Origin: Larkinella knui
GTDB taxonomy: Bacteria; Bacteroidota; Bacteroidia; Cytophagales; Spirosomataceae
Direction of reading: 5' to 3'
NCBI RefSeq assembly: GCF_003858645.1
Contig: NZ_RQJP01000004.1
Coordinates: forward strand, 620,001 to 684,000
Length of the DNA: 64,000 nt
Part shown: positions 53,144 through 62,247 of the stretch, one piece after another
How the letters are laid out: each line of letters opens with the position of its first letter
Position numbering within the stretch: the stretch's first letter is position 1
The notes under the pieces: model-generated
Told to the model about the DNA's origin: nothing
Database searches by the model: none
Seen by the model: the letters and a program-made list of their open reading frames with translations, nothing else
Translations under genes and position numbers: made by a program

Positions 53144-53523
53144 AAGCAATTCGTTTGGAACGGCTGCTGCACATGCAGACTAAGAAACTGCCAAACCGCT
53201 CCCTCGCTTGAATTTGTGACAAATGAAAGACACTTAGTATAAGCAGAAAAGGTAAACTCCAATCCTATGCATAACTCCAAGTTCACTTTATTTGTACGAT
53301 TTCAGATGGAAAATTATTGAAAAATGCGTCAATATTTATCCTAAGGACTCGCTAGTTTTTTGATTCTTGCCATAATTCTATTTAATAATCAGATAGTTAA
53401 AGGTAATAATTGGTCTTGCTGGTCCGTAAGCGCGCCTGAGTGCTGATACTGCACGGCCAATTTTCAAGGCGCTTAGCGAGCGGGTGAGATCCTGCTCAGG
53501 ACGATGCTGCGCCGTTTGTATGG
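53144..53523 (-). promoter_or_regulatory. 380-base intergenic region with a GC-rich structured patch
   Basis: No gene. Most is AT-rich, but 53425-53520, directly after the upstream glycosyltransferase stop on the minus strand, is GC-rich with several stems: TAAGCG…CGCTTA around 53427-53477, GTGC/GCAC (53440-53454) and CCTGAG/CTCAGG (53435/53495). It might be a terminator/attenuator or a leader RNA for wcaJ. No TAnnTTTG box was found. Confidence 0.35.
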
Positions 53524-54648
53524 TTAGGGAAGAGACCATTCTGTACGTTTTTCGGCTACATAGCTTTTAAATTGCAAACGGAAATTTTCACGGCTAAATC
53601 CCTGCGCATGCTGGTGAATCACCACCGGATTGAACTGGTCGGCCATTCGTTCAAACCGCTGCACACATTCGGTCAGGGAGTCCACCTGTTGCCGGTCGAA
53701 AAATAAACCGGTTTTTTGATCGACTACCGACTCCAGAACCCCGCCTTTTCCGTAGGCCAGCACCGGCGTTCCGCAAGCCTGAGCTTCTACGGGCGTAATG
53801 CCGAAATCTTCTTCGGCCGCAAAAACAAATGCCTTTGCTTTCTGCATATACGCAACCAGCGCGTCTTCGGATTGGTACCCCACCAATTCGATGTTGGGCG
53901 TCGCCAGCCGTTTGATTTTTTCATAGTCCGGGCCATCACCTACCACCACCAGCCGTTTATCGGGCATCGTTGAAAATGCTTCTACAATCAAATTGATTTT
54001 TTTGTAGGGCACCATGCGCGAAGCCGTCAGGTAGTAATTTTCTTTCTGCTGGCTTAAGGTAAAGTGCCCGGTATCGACCGGCGGATAAATGACGTGGGCT
54101 TCACGACCATACACTTTCCGAATTCGTCGGGCAATGTAGCGGGAATTTGCCACAAAATAGTCAACCCGTTGCGCCGATTGGTAGTCCCACAGCCGAATGT
54201 AGTGCAGAATCAGTTTGGCCACGGCTCCGCTTAATCCGGTTTTCAGACCGCTTTCGTTCAGGTATTGGTGATACAAATCCCAGGCGTAGCGCATGGGCGA
54301 GTGGCAATAACAGATGTGAAGCTGGTTCGGGCCGGTCAGAACGCCTTTCGCCACGGCATGACTGCTTGACAAAACCACGTCGTAAGCACTCAGATCGAAC
54401 TGCTCGACGGCCAGCGGCATCAGGGGGAGATAGGTGCGGTATTTTTTTTTTGCCCAGGGTAATTTTTGAATAAAACTCGTCGTAGCGGTTTTGTTCTGAA
54501 TGAGAGGCCGTTGCGATTCGGGTAAAAAGTCGACGAGGGTGAACAGGTCACTTTGCGGATAAAGTGCCAGAATTTGCTCGACCACACTTTCGGAACCGGC
54601 GAACGTGACCAGCCATTCATGAATCAGGGCAACTTTGGGATCAGGCAT
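53524..54648 (-). CDS. Glycosyltransferase family 4
   Basis: 374 aa, GT-B fold. Starts KVALIHEWLVTFAGSESVVEQI and has the donor-binding half with ASRMVPYKKINLIVEAFSTMP, VVVGDGPDYEKI and EDFGITPVEAQACGTPVLAYGKGGVLE, where the EDFGITPVEAQA motif is the family's nucleotide-sugar site. Transfers a sugar from NDP-sugar to a growing lipid-linked chain. Which sugar cannot be read from sequence. Confidence 0.93.
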   Translation of the reverse strand: MPDPKVALIHEWLVTFAGSESVVEQILALYPQSDLFTLVDFLPESQRPLIQNKTATTSFIQKLPWAKKKYRTYLPLMPLAVEQFDLSAYDVVLSSSHAVAKGVLTGPNQLHICYCHSPMRYAWDLYHQYLNESGLKTGLSGAVAKLILHYIRLWDYQSAQRVDYFVANSRYIARRIRKVYGREAHVIYPPVDTGHFTLSQQKENYYLTASRMVPYKKINLIVEAFSTMPDKRLVVVGDGPDYEKIKRLATPNIELVGYQSEDALVAYMQKAKAFVFAAEEDFGITPVEAQACGTPVLAYGKGGVLESVVDQKTGLFFDRQQVDSLTECVQRFERMADQFNPVVIHQHAQGFSRENFRLQFKSYVAEKRTEWSLP

Positions 54649-54703
54649 TTTGGAGAATAAAGAAGTGGGTCCTTAAACGTGAGATTCGGACGGAAGCGCC
54701 AGT

Positions 54704-55789
54704 CTAGCGCCTTTTTTCCGAATTGAGACTGGTAATAAGGCCGGCGAGTTTTTCGGCCGATTGCTGCCAGCTGAACCGCTCGACCCGCCCGCGACCTTTC
54801 TCGATGAGAGTTTTGCGCAGCGACTCATCGCTGTACAGTTTAATTAGGCCATTGCGAATGCTGCCAATATCATACGGATCGACGTACACACTGGCGTCGC
54901 CACAGACTTCGGGCAGACTCGTGGTATCCGATACGAGCGTTGGGCAACCGCACGACATGGCTTCGAGTGGCGGAATGCCAAAGCCCTCGAAAAAAGACGG
55001 ATAGGCAAAAAACAACGCGTGCTGGTACAGATTGACCAGTTGCTCATCGCTGATGTAGCCGGTGAAAATGATCGACGGATCGTTCTGAATCATTTCTTTC
55101 AGCCCCGTGTCGGCAAATACTTTGTGAGCCGCCCCGACGATAACCAGCTTTGTATCCGATAATTTAGCTTCCTGAAACGCCTGAATCAGCCCTTTGAAGT
55201 TTTTCCGCGGATCGAGTGACGAAACCGCCAGAACGTACTTCCCGTACGGGTTTTCGCCTTTCGTGGTGGGCGGATAGAGAAAAATATCTGAAATGCTGGG
55301 GTAAATAATGTCCAGTGCCGAACGGGGAACGTGGTAACACCGGTTGAGGTCGTTCAAAGAATATTCGCTGATGGTTAAAACCTTGTGGGCTGACTTGACA
55401 ATCCGGGGAACCGTAAAATTATAGAGCAGGGAAAACTTGGTGGTAAACCATTCCGGGTGGAGATGGAAAGATAAATCCAGTACGGTAACGATTTTATTGT
55501 CATACATGATTGGAGCCGTGTTGCAGAGATTGAGCAGCAGCGGACTGCCCTGGCTCTTGAGATACAGCGGCATTTCGATCTGCTCCCAGACGTACCCTTT
55601 GCTGCGTCCATAAACCGTAGCGCCCATATCGTTCGCAATGTCTTTCTGCAGGATGTTGTAGGGGGTTAAGAAGGTGACATCCGGTAACAGATTTTTCAAT
55701 CGCATCCCAAGTTCGATACCAACCCGCTGCGTTCCGGTAACGGGTTGGGTAAGAAATCGGGCATTGACAACAACTGATTGATGATTCAT
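54704..55789 (-). CDS. Glycosyltransferase family 4
   Basis: 361 aa GT-B enzyme: VVVNARFLTQPVTGTQRVGIELG at the start, VSSLDPRKNFKGLIQAFQEA, YISDEQLVNLYQHALFFAYPS and FEGFGIPPLEAMSCGCPTL as donor site. Mannosyltransferase-like in pattern; the specific sugar is unknown. Spacing to neighbours is short, so it is part of one operon with the other transferases. Confidence 0.93.
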   Translation of the reverse strand: MNHQSVVVNARFLTQPVTGTQRVGIELGMRLKNLLPDVTFLTPYNILQKDIANDMGATVYGRSKGYVWEQIEMPLYLKSQGSPLLLNLCNTAPIMYDNKIVTVLDLSFHLHPEWFTTKFSLLYNFTVPRIVKSAHKVLTISEYSLNDLNRCYHVPRSALDIIYPSISDIFLYPPTTKGENPYGKYVLAVSSLDPRKNFKGLIQAFQEAKLSDTKLVIVGAAHKVFADTGLKEMIQNDPSIIFTGYISDEQLVNLYQHALFFAYPSFFEGFGIPPLEAMSCGCPTLVSDTTSLPEVCGDASVYVDPYDIGSIRNGLIKLYSDESLRKTLIEKGRGRVERFSWQQSAEKLAGLITSLNSEKRR

Positions 55790-55816
55790 AGTACACGTAA
55801 GTGATCGGTCGTAAAA

Positions 55817-57112
55817 TTACAGGTTGGTTTCCACACTCTTTATAGTAACCCCAGAGTTCCGCTGTTTAGTATCGAAATTTCGTTTGAGCATGTATAAACA
55901 CAGCGCAATCACCAGCGGCAGGGCATTGGAAGGCGACGTAATCCGGTGTTCGGTAAAGCTCATAACGGACAAATTGAAGTAGGAAACCAGTAAGAACTTT
56001 TGCACGATGCTGTCGGCGCTTTTTTTAAGAAACCGGTAAAGTGCATGCCAGAAAAGCAGGAAGATGACCAGTCCGATCAAACCTTGCTCACCCAGAAGGT
56101 GCAGATACGAATGGTGGGCGTGTGCATCGTTGAACGTCTTTTTGGGTTGATCGTTGAGACTGACGACGTACGGAATGCCTTTGTAGCGTAAAGGGGTATC
56201 GTTGACGGAGCCAAATCCGGTGCCAATGAGCGGAGAATGCAAAAAACAATCGACGGCACGGGGCCAGGTCTCGACGGCGCGGATGGCGATATTCGCCGAT
56301 TTGGTACTGACTTCGCCAAAAAGGGGCGAAATATACGTGCTGACCCCGGTTTCGCTCAGGTCGGCGTCGCGGACGTACATCGTGTAGAGCGGATAAGTAT
56401 AGGTCAAAACCGCACACTGGACGGCGACAATGGCAAAGAGGGCCAGCCGGATGAGGTAGGCCCGGTTGGTGCGGTCGAAAAAATAAAAGGCAAAACCGGC
56501 AATCAATCCCAACAGCGAGCCGCGTGAGGTGGTGGCCACCAGAAACGCAAAATTGATCAGGATCATGAGCAGCCATTTCCGCTTGCGTTCCTGCAAAAAG
56601 AGCACGATGTTCAGGGACAGCACGATACTGATAAAACCGCCCGCTCCGTTCGTGCTTTTGAAAAAACCGTGAAAGTACGTTTCCGGATTGCCCCAGTCGG
56701 TAATGGCCGCAAAATTGGTGAGCACCAGATTCAAACCGAAGGCAATTCCGTTGATGACCGTGGCAAATACCAGAAACCGTTTGAAAAGGGAGTCGACGGC
56801 CACATTGTAGGAAAAAAACGAAATCAGCAGCAGCGGAAGGTACGAAATGATGAAGTTGCCATCGTAGCGGTAGAAACCAAAATTGAGCAACGACTGCGGG
56901 TAATAGACTACTATGCCTGCCAGCGAATACAAAAAATAGATATAGAGGTAATAAATGAACCGGGGAATCACGAAAACGGACCTCCGGAGGAAGAGATACG
57001 GCAAAACCGCCAGCGCCAGAATGGACGGCAACGGGCTAATGAAGATCAGGTTGGTTACGGTTCCGAACAAACCGATCAGCAGGGCGATATAGAGCAGCGT
57101 ACTTATCTTCAT
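55817..57112 (-). CDS. O-antigen ligase/polymerase family membrane protein (Wzy-like)
   Basis: 431 aa from the ATG at 57112, which overlaps the upstream gene stop by 4 bases; a longer reading would run into that gene. About ten to twelve membrane segments, with a large periplasmic loop containing WPRAVDCFLHSPLIGTGFGS and the HAHHSYLHLLGEQGLIGL motif typical of the Wzy_C/ligase family. Presumably polymerises repeat units of the exopolysaccharide. Confidence 0.85.
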   Translation of the reverse strand: MKISTLLYIALLIGLFGTVTNLIFISPLPSILALAVLPYLFLRRSVFVIPRFIYYLYIYFLYSLAGIVVYYPQSLLNFGFYRYDGNFIISYLPLLLISFFSYNVAVDSLFKRFLVFATVINGIAFGLNLVLTNFAAITDWGNPETYFHGFFKSTNGAGGFISIVLSLNIVLFLQERKRKWLLMILINFAFLVATTSRGSLLGLIAGFAFYFFDRTNRAYLIRLALFAIVAVQCAVLTYTYPLYTMYVRDADLSETGVSTYISPLFGEVSTKSANIAIRAVETWPRAVDCFLHSPLIGTGFGSVNDTPLRYKGIPYVVSLNDQPKKTFNDAHAHHSYLHLLGEQGLIGLVIFLLFWHALYRFLKKSADSIVQKFLLVSYFNLSVMSFTEHRITSPSNALPLVIALCLYMLKRNFDTKQRNSGVTIKSVETNL

Positions 57113-57849
57113 TTTGCTCGGCCCGCCAGCCGGTTGATATACACGTTCAGTTTGTCTTTGTAAAGCCAGGTGAGGTATTGCCGACGGGTCAGAATTCCTT
57201 TTTCGTACCAGAGATGGAGGTTTTCCCAAACGGCCTCCGCCCGGTGTGACGCTCCGCCCTGCCGGAAGTTACTCAAAATAGTGTTCAGCGGAATAAACGG
57301 AACCTGCCTGTTTACCAGCCGAAGCATTAGCTCATAATCACTCACGTAGCGGTATTGCTCACTAAACAGGCCGTAGGTTCGGTAAAAAGCGGCCGGCACG
57401 AAACAGGTCGGATGCTCGATATTGCTTTTTGAAAGCTGGCTGGCGTGTGTTTGAATCAGAAAAGCTTCCTGTTCGTCGAGCAACGTTCGCTGAATGCCGT
57501 GATAAACCGCAGGGCCAAACTGCTGGTACGCATCGACTACGCGTTCTACGGCATCGGTTTCGTACCAGTCGTCGCTGTTGATGATACCGATCAGTTCGCC
57601 GGTTGCCAGCCGCAGACCTTTGTTCATGGCGTTGTAAATACCGGTATCCGGTTCGGACACATACCTGATTTGATCGGGAAACTGCCGGGCATACCGCTCG
57701 ATGATCGCCAGAGTCTGGTCGGTCGATTGCCCATCGATCAAAATATATTCGATGGGCGAATAGGTTTGATTGACGACCGATTGAATGGTTTGTTCAAGGT
57801 GTTTTTGGCTATTATAACAGACGGTGATAATGGAAACCAATGGCAGCAT
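57109..57849 (-). CDS. Glycosyltransferase family 2
   Basis: 246 aa from the ATG at 57849. GT-A fold: PLVSIITVCYNSQKHLEQTI, the DGQSTDQT and DTGIYNAMNKGLRLATGE motifs with the NSDDW acidic triad. Similar to the Bacteroidota family-2 enzymes found in O-antigen clusters. Coupled by overlap to the polymerase gene downstream. Confidence 0.93.
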   Translation of the reverse strand: MLPLVSIITVCYNSQKHLEQTIQSVVNQTYSPIEYILIDGQSTDQTLAIIERYARQFPDQIRYVSEPDTGIYNAMNKGLRLATGELIGIINSDDWYETDAVERVVDAYQQFGPAVYHGIQRTLLDEQEAFLIQTHASQLSKSNIEHPTCFVPAAFYRTYGLFSEQYRYVSDYELMLRLVNRQVPFIPLNTILSNFRQGGASHRAEAVWENLHLWYEKGILTRRQYLTWLYKDKLNVYINRLAGRAK

Positions 57850-57976
57850 AAACAACTCCAGCGAATGGCGTAAGTGAAAGAAACCGGTCTTTCAATGTGG
57901 TAGAAACCACAAAGATAGAAAATTGCGGCTCGGCTAGCCAATGATTCGGAGACACTCCTTTTGAACGGGAAAAGCG

Positions 57977-59080
57977 CTATTGCAAACTCTGGTACAGATC
58001 GAGCGTTTCGGCCACGGTTTTTTCCCACGAAAAATGGTTCAGTTGGTGCTGTCCCAGATCGGCGAGTTGTTGCCGGAGCGTTGCGCTGGAAAGCACGCGC
58101 CCGACGGCTTCGTGAATAGATTCGGAGCTTTCCGGGTCGAAATAAACGGCGGCTGGTCCCGCTACTTCGGGCAGGGAACTTCGATTGCTGAGAAGACAGG
58201 GGCAGTTGCAGGCAAAAGCTTCCAGAACGGGAATGCCGAAGCCTTCGTAGAGCGACGGAAAAACAAAGGCCAGTGCCTGACGGTATAGCTGACGCAGTTT
58301 GTCGTCGTTAATCGGCTGTTGTTCAACGAGCTTCTCTAGTTTCAGTTGCTGAAGAACGGCCACTTCCCCGGCAGAAAAAGGTCCTCCACCCGCACAAATA
58401 ACCCGAATTTGACCGGCACGCAGCAGCGGGGCAACGGCCTCAATAAAAGGCAGGAAGTTCTTATACATGCCGCGGTTCCCGACAAACAGCAGATAAGGGG
58501 CGTCTGCGGCTGGTTCAGATTTTGTCTTATCAACAAATACCGACGAACCGAGGTAAATGACCCGAATCCGCTCCGGCGGAATGTCATAATAGTCGATCAG
58601 ATCACGCTTCGTATTTTCGGAAATGGCAATAACCGCTGTGGCCTGATTGATAATCTGCTTTTTCCACGCCATAACGCGATAATCGGCTGCCAGTTCAGGA
58701 AAGATCGTGTGGTATTTTTCGTGAATCATGTCCAGAAACGTAACCACCACGGGCCGTTTACCAATGTGCTTGAGAAAATAAGGCTCGTAATACGTGGCGT
58801 GAAAAACGTCATACGACCGGGTTTGCATCTCCAGCCGATTGAACGCCTTATTGAACCGGTAGATGTGAGGCTGGCTTTTTGAAAATGGCAGATTTGGGAA
58901 AAAAGGCAGGGCCCAAAGGGATTTTTCGCTTAAATAGGCATTGTTGGAAAACAACAGCGACAAATGCGCCTGATGTTCGGTTGAGGACTGGTTGATACCG
59001 GCGATCAATTCGCAGAAATACCGGGAGATTCCGCCGTAGTTTTGTTGGGAGAAAGTTTGATGATCAAAAAAAATCTTCAT
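57977..59080 (-). CDS. Glycosyltransferase family 4
   Basis: 367 aa GT-B enzyme. Begins MKIFFDHQTFSQQNYGGISRYF, includes ENTKRDLIDYYDIPPERIRVIYLGSSV in part, LLFVGNRGMYKNF and YEGFGIPVLEAFACNCPCLLS as donor motif. Similar to mannosyl- or rhamnosyltransferase types. ATG at 59080. Confidence 0.93.
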   Translation of the reverse strand: MKIFFDHQTFSQQNYGGISRYFCELIAGINQSSTEHQAHLSLLFSNNAYLSEKSLWALPFFPNLPFSKSQPHIYRFNKAFNRLEMQTRSYDVFHATYYEPYFLKHIGKRPVVVTFLDMIHEKYHTIFPELAADYRVMAWKKQIINQATAVIAISENTKRDLIDYYDIPPERIRVIYLGSSVFVDKTKSEPAADAPYLLFVGNRGMYKNFLPFIEAVAPLLRAGQIRVICAGGGPFSAGEVAVLQQLKLEKLVEQQPINDDKLRQLYRQALAFVFPSLYEGFGIPVLEAFACNCPCLLSNRSSLPEVAGPAAVYFDPESSESIHEAVGRVLSSATLRQQLADLGQHQLNHFSWEKTVAETLDLYQSLQ

Positions 59081-59091
59081 GCAGTAAATCT

Positions 59092-60048
59092 TCAGGGAAG
59101 CAAGTGCTTTTTGAAGGTCGTTTTCATGGTTTTTAACCCCGTTTTATTGCTAATATTGCTTACCCTTTGCCTTAAACCGGTGACTTTTCTGAAAAACTTA
59201 GTTAACGAATACTCGGTTGCCTGGCGGCTTTCGATAAAAAACCGGGGATGGACGACCTCCGTCAGCGGTTGTAAGGGGCTGTTGGCCGTCAATTCGGTAT
59301 CTTCTTTGGTGTGCGTGGCGTCCTGTCCAAAACCGATGTTGGAAATCAGATTCTGATTGGGACAGATGCAAAGCCCGTAATTGATCCAGATGGCGTAGCA
59401 CCACTGATAATCCCAGGTATCGATCTGCCCGGCAAAAACGCCGTCGAAGGCTTCGGTCCAGTATTGCTGCACTTTGGGGTCCGAAAATAGGGCGTTAACC
59501 AGTTTCTGCCGGCGGAATTCGGGATAAGAAGCCATGCCAACGTCGTATTTTTGCCAGGCCCGGCGCCAGCTGGCCCACCCCCAGACGTGACAGATTTTGG
59601 AATAAAAATACGAACCGTCGCCGTGCCACTGACCATGCTGGAAATTGACCCCGGTAATGTGCATAACACCCGGATTGTGTTGATGATGCAGCAGATTTTC
59701 CCGGCAGAACGAAAAGAACGTCAGATCGGGCAGGCAATCATCTTCCAGAATGATTCCCATTTCGACCTGATCAAAAAACCAGTTGATGGCCGTACTGACG
59801 CCCTGCCTGCAACCCAGATTAAGAGGCTGGACCAGGCGGTGTACCTGACACGGCCAGTCGATCTCGTCGAGCAAAGCCAGACACTGGGCAATCTGCTGCG
59901 AATCGGTCGCGTGGTCAGCACGGGGGCCATCAATTGCTACGTAAAGTTCCAGCGGTTGCACCAAGCGAATTTGGTCAAGCACCTTGCGTGCATGACGGGG
60001 CCGGTTGAACAAAATAAACAGAACCGGAATATCTAATTGTATAGACAC
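59092..60048 (-). CDS. Glycosyltransferase family 2-like protein, first copy
   Basis: 318 aa. Start is GTG at 60048 (MSIQLDIPVLFILFNRP); it lines up with the ATG start of the paralog at 61894. Motifs: FNRPRHARKVLDQIR, VAIDGPR, LNLGCRQGVSTAINWFF, GIILEDDCLPDLTFFSF (DD metal site) and HVWGWASWRRAW. A family of nucleotide-diphospho-sugar transferases with GT-A fold. About 70 percent identical by eye to the gene at 60977-61894, including long identical DNA stretches. Confidence 0.88.
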   Translation of the reverse strand: MSIQLDIPVLFILFNRPRHARKVLDQIRLVQPLELYVAIDGPRADHATDSQQIAQCLALLDEIDWPCQVHRLVQPLNLGCRQGVSTAINWFFDQVEMGIILEDDCLPDLTFFSFCRENLLHHQHNPGVMHITGVNFQHGQWHGDGSYFYSKICHVWGWASWRRAWQKYDVGMASYPEFRRQKLVNALFSDPKVQQYWTEAFDGVFAGQIDTWDYQWCYAIWINYGLCICPNQNLISNIGFGQDATHTKEDTELTANSPLQPLTEVVHPRFFIESRQATEYSLTKFFRKVTGLRQRVSNISNKTGLKTMKTTFKKHLLP

Positions 60049-60124
60049 TGGAACAGAGACGGCCTAATTGTTAACTCTTCGATTGCTAATTTCGCATTTA
60101 AGTTACGAAATAAAGGCGGGGCCA

Positions 60125-60949
60125 TCAAATAAGGTTCTTTAATGGTTGATTTCTCACGGAATTATATACTTTTTGAAAGTCATCATCCAACAAAGATTGT
60201 GCCGGATAGGAATGGAAATAATTGTACAGGTTAGCTTTCCGCAGATCGGTAAACCAGCGGAACCAGGTTGGATTAATTGGTTTAGCGGTCATCAGATGCA
60301 GGTCCCGCTGATCGCTATAGAGTTGTAAACCAAATCGTTTGGCAAGCCGATGCAGGGATTCCAGGCTGTAGAGAGCTACATGCTGACCGGTTTCCGGGAT
60401 AAAATACCACCAGGTTTCCGGCGTCACATTGGGGTCCGGCAACACTTTGGTCGTAAACAGAATGCTCCTGCCGGATTGTAGCATCTGGTCAACGGTAGCG
60501 ACCGGGTCGGCGAGGTGTTCAAACACTTCGAAGGCCGTCACCAACTCGTAGTTTTTAACGTCCGGCAGATCGGAAACGTCGAACTGCCTGGCAAAAAGAT
60601 TATCGCAGTATTGATCCAGCCGGATGAACGGGAACCCGCGATCGCGCATCATACGGACAAACAGCCCGTATCCTCCGCCGTAATCCAGAAAAGGGCCTTT
60701 TGGCACAAACCATTTGCGGATAATGGCCTCGACGGTGGGAGCCCAGCGCAAATTCCGCGAAACCAGACCGATATCCAGCGAGGTAATCGCCGATTCGTAG
60801 GCTTCCGGCAGCCAGTAAGGCGTTTCGGTCTGAATAAATCCGCACGTGTGGCAACGGTAATACGTCACATCATATTTGAACAATACTTTCACCTGGAAAG
60901 ACTCGTTCGAAGGGGTATTGCAAATATGGCAGGTCATAGAAGTCCGCAT
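60125..60949 (-). CDS. Class I SAM-dependent methyltransferase
   Basis: 274 aa. N-terminal zinc-ribbon-like part (CHICNTPSNESF … CHTCGFIQTETP) with four cysteines, then a methyltransferase core: GPFLDYGGGYGLFVRMMRDRG as SAM site and VTAFEVFEHLADPVATVDQML. The zinc ribbon plus this core is typical of sugar C-methyltransferases and related enzymes in polysaccharide clusters. Placed between two paralogous transferase genes. ATG at 60949; a second ATG at 60937 is also possible. Confidence 0.85.
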   Translation of the reverse strand: MRTSMTCHICNTPSNESFQVKVLFKYDVTYYRCHTCGFIQTETPYWLPEAYESAITSLDIGLVSRNLRWAPTVEAIIRKWFVPKGPFLDYGGGYGLFVRMMRDRGFPFIRLDQYCDNLFARQFDVSDLPDVKNYELVTAFEVFEHLADPVATVDQMLQSGRSILFTTKVLPDPNVTPETWWYFIPETGQHVALYSLESLHRLAKRFGLQLYSDQRDLHLMTAKPINPTWFRWFTDLRKANLYNYFHSYPAQSLLDDDFQKVYNSVRNQPLKNLI

Positions 60950-60976
60950 TCAAAAAAAGGCTATCCAAAAATAGAA

Positions 60977-61894
60977 TTAATTCTTCAGACCAAGCCGTCT
61001 TTTCAAGCTTTCCGCTTTGACGGTCACCCAACCCGGTTTTTTAAAATAATGGTGGGCCGAATATTCGGTAGCCAGCACATTTTCGATGATGAAAGTCGGG
61101 TGCCTGATTTCGGTCAGGGGTTGCAAAGGCTGATTGGCGAGTGATTCGCTGTCTTCTTTGGTGTGCGTGGCTTCTCCGCCAAAACCGATGTTGGAAATCA
61201 GATTCTGGTTGGGGCAGATGCAGAGGCCATTGTTGATCCAGATCGTGTAGACCCACGGATACGCCCAACTACTGACCTGTCCGGAAACAACGCTGTCAAA
61301 CGCATCGATCCAGTATTGCTGGACTTTGGGGTCGGCAAAAAGATCAGCGATGCGGTTTTGCTCTCGAAAGATCGGATAAGTGGCCATCGAGACGTCGTAT
61401 TTCTCCCAGGCCCGGCGCCAGCTGGCCCACCCCCAGACGTGGCAGATTTTGGTATAAAAATACGAACCGTCGCCGTGCCAGTTGCCGTTCTGAAAATTGA
61501 CACCGGCAATGTGCATGATGGTGGCGTTGTCGCGGTGATACCGTAAGTTCTCCCGGCAGAATGCGAAGAAGCTCAGGTCGGGCAGACAGTCATCTTCCAG
61601 AATAATTCCCATTTCGACCTGCTGAAAAAACCAGCTAATGGCGGTGCTGACGGCTTTTTTACAGCCCAGGTTCTGATCATGAATCAACCGGTGCACCGAG
61701 CAGGGCCAGTCGATTTCTTCCAGCAGGGCCAGACACTGGGCAATCTGTTCCGGATCGGTTTCATGGCCGGGTCGGGGGCCGTCTACGGATACAAATAACT
61801 CCCGCGGCTGAACCTGACGAATGCGGTCAAGTACTTCCCGGACATGATGGGGGCGGTTAAATACGACAAAGAGGATTGGGACGTCAAACTGCAT
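60977..61894 (-). CDS. Glycosyltransferase family 2-like protein, second copy
   Basis: 305 aa from the ATG at 61894 (a GTG two codons earlier exists). Same motifs as the gene at 59092-60048: FNRPHHVREVLDRIR, VSVDGPRPGHETDP, ILEDDCLPDLSFFAF, HVWGWASWRRAWEKYDV. Recent duplication with the methyltransferase gene in between. Confidence 0.88.
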   Translation of the reverse strand: MQFDVPILFVVFNRPHHVREVLDRIRQVQPRELFVSVDGPRPGHETDPEQIAQCLALLEEIDWPCSVHRLIHDQNLGCKKAVSTAISWFFQQVEMGIILEDDCLPDLSFFAFCRENLRYHRDNATIMHIAGVNFQNGNWHGDGSYFYTKICHVWGWASWRRAWEKYDVSMATYPIFREQNRIADLFADPKVQQYWIDAFDSVVSGQVSSWAYPWVYTIWINNGLCICPNQNLISNIGFGGEATHTKEDSESLANQPLQPLTEIRHPTFIIENVLATEYSAHHYFKKPGWVTVKAESLKRRLGLKN

Positions 61895-62247
61895 CAGCAC
61901 ATCAATTTTGTTGATTCAATGAGATTCGAAAGCGAAATAGCCCGGGTCAGTAAAGTTCCTTTTCCCAACGGTCTATCCGATAAAAAATACAACTTCGGTT
62001 AGTCAGGTTCTGGTATATAACGTCGTTGCGGTCCGTTTTCATCTGATAATTCTGGCATTTTGAACACCATCCTGGTAAGATAGTACCGGTACAAATCCCA
62101 CGACCGGAGCAAAATGAACCCGGACTTTCCGTATTTCCGGAAAGAAAATCAACGAGTTATAGGAGGAGACAGAGATTACTCTAAAATGGTTGTCAGTGTA
62201 ACGGTGCGTAGTTTCTTTTCGTTTAGAATCCAGACCGCATTGTAATT
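61895..62247. other. 353-base intergenic region, nothing recognised
   Basis: AT-moderate sequence between two minus-strand genes of the polysaccharide cluster. A 43-codon ORF on the plus strand (62114-62245) has no support. No hairpin with T-run or exact promoter box was found. Confidence 0.4.

Noticed and set aside
57113-57229. N-terminal extension of the polymerase gene
   Set aside because: Lies inside the family 2 glycosyltransferase gene; the ATG at 57112 gives the typical start-stop overlap.
62114-62245. 43-codon plus-strand ORF in the gap before wzx
   Set aside because: Short, no homology pattern, no promoter or ribosome site.
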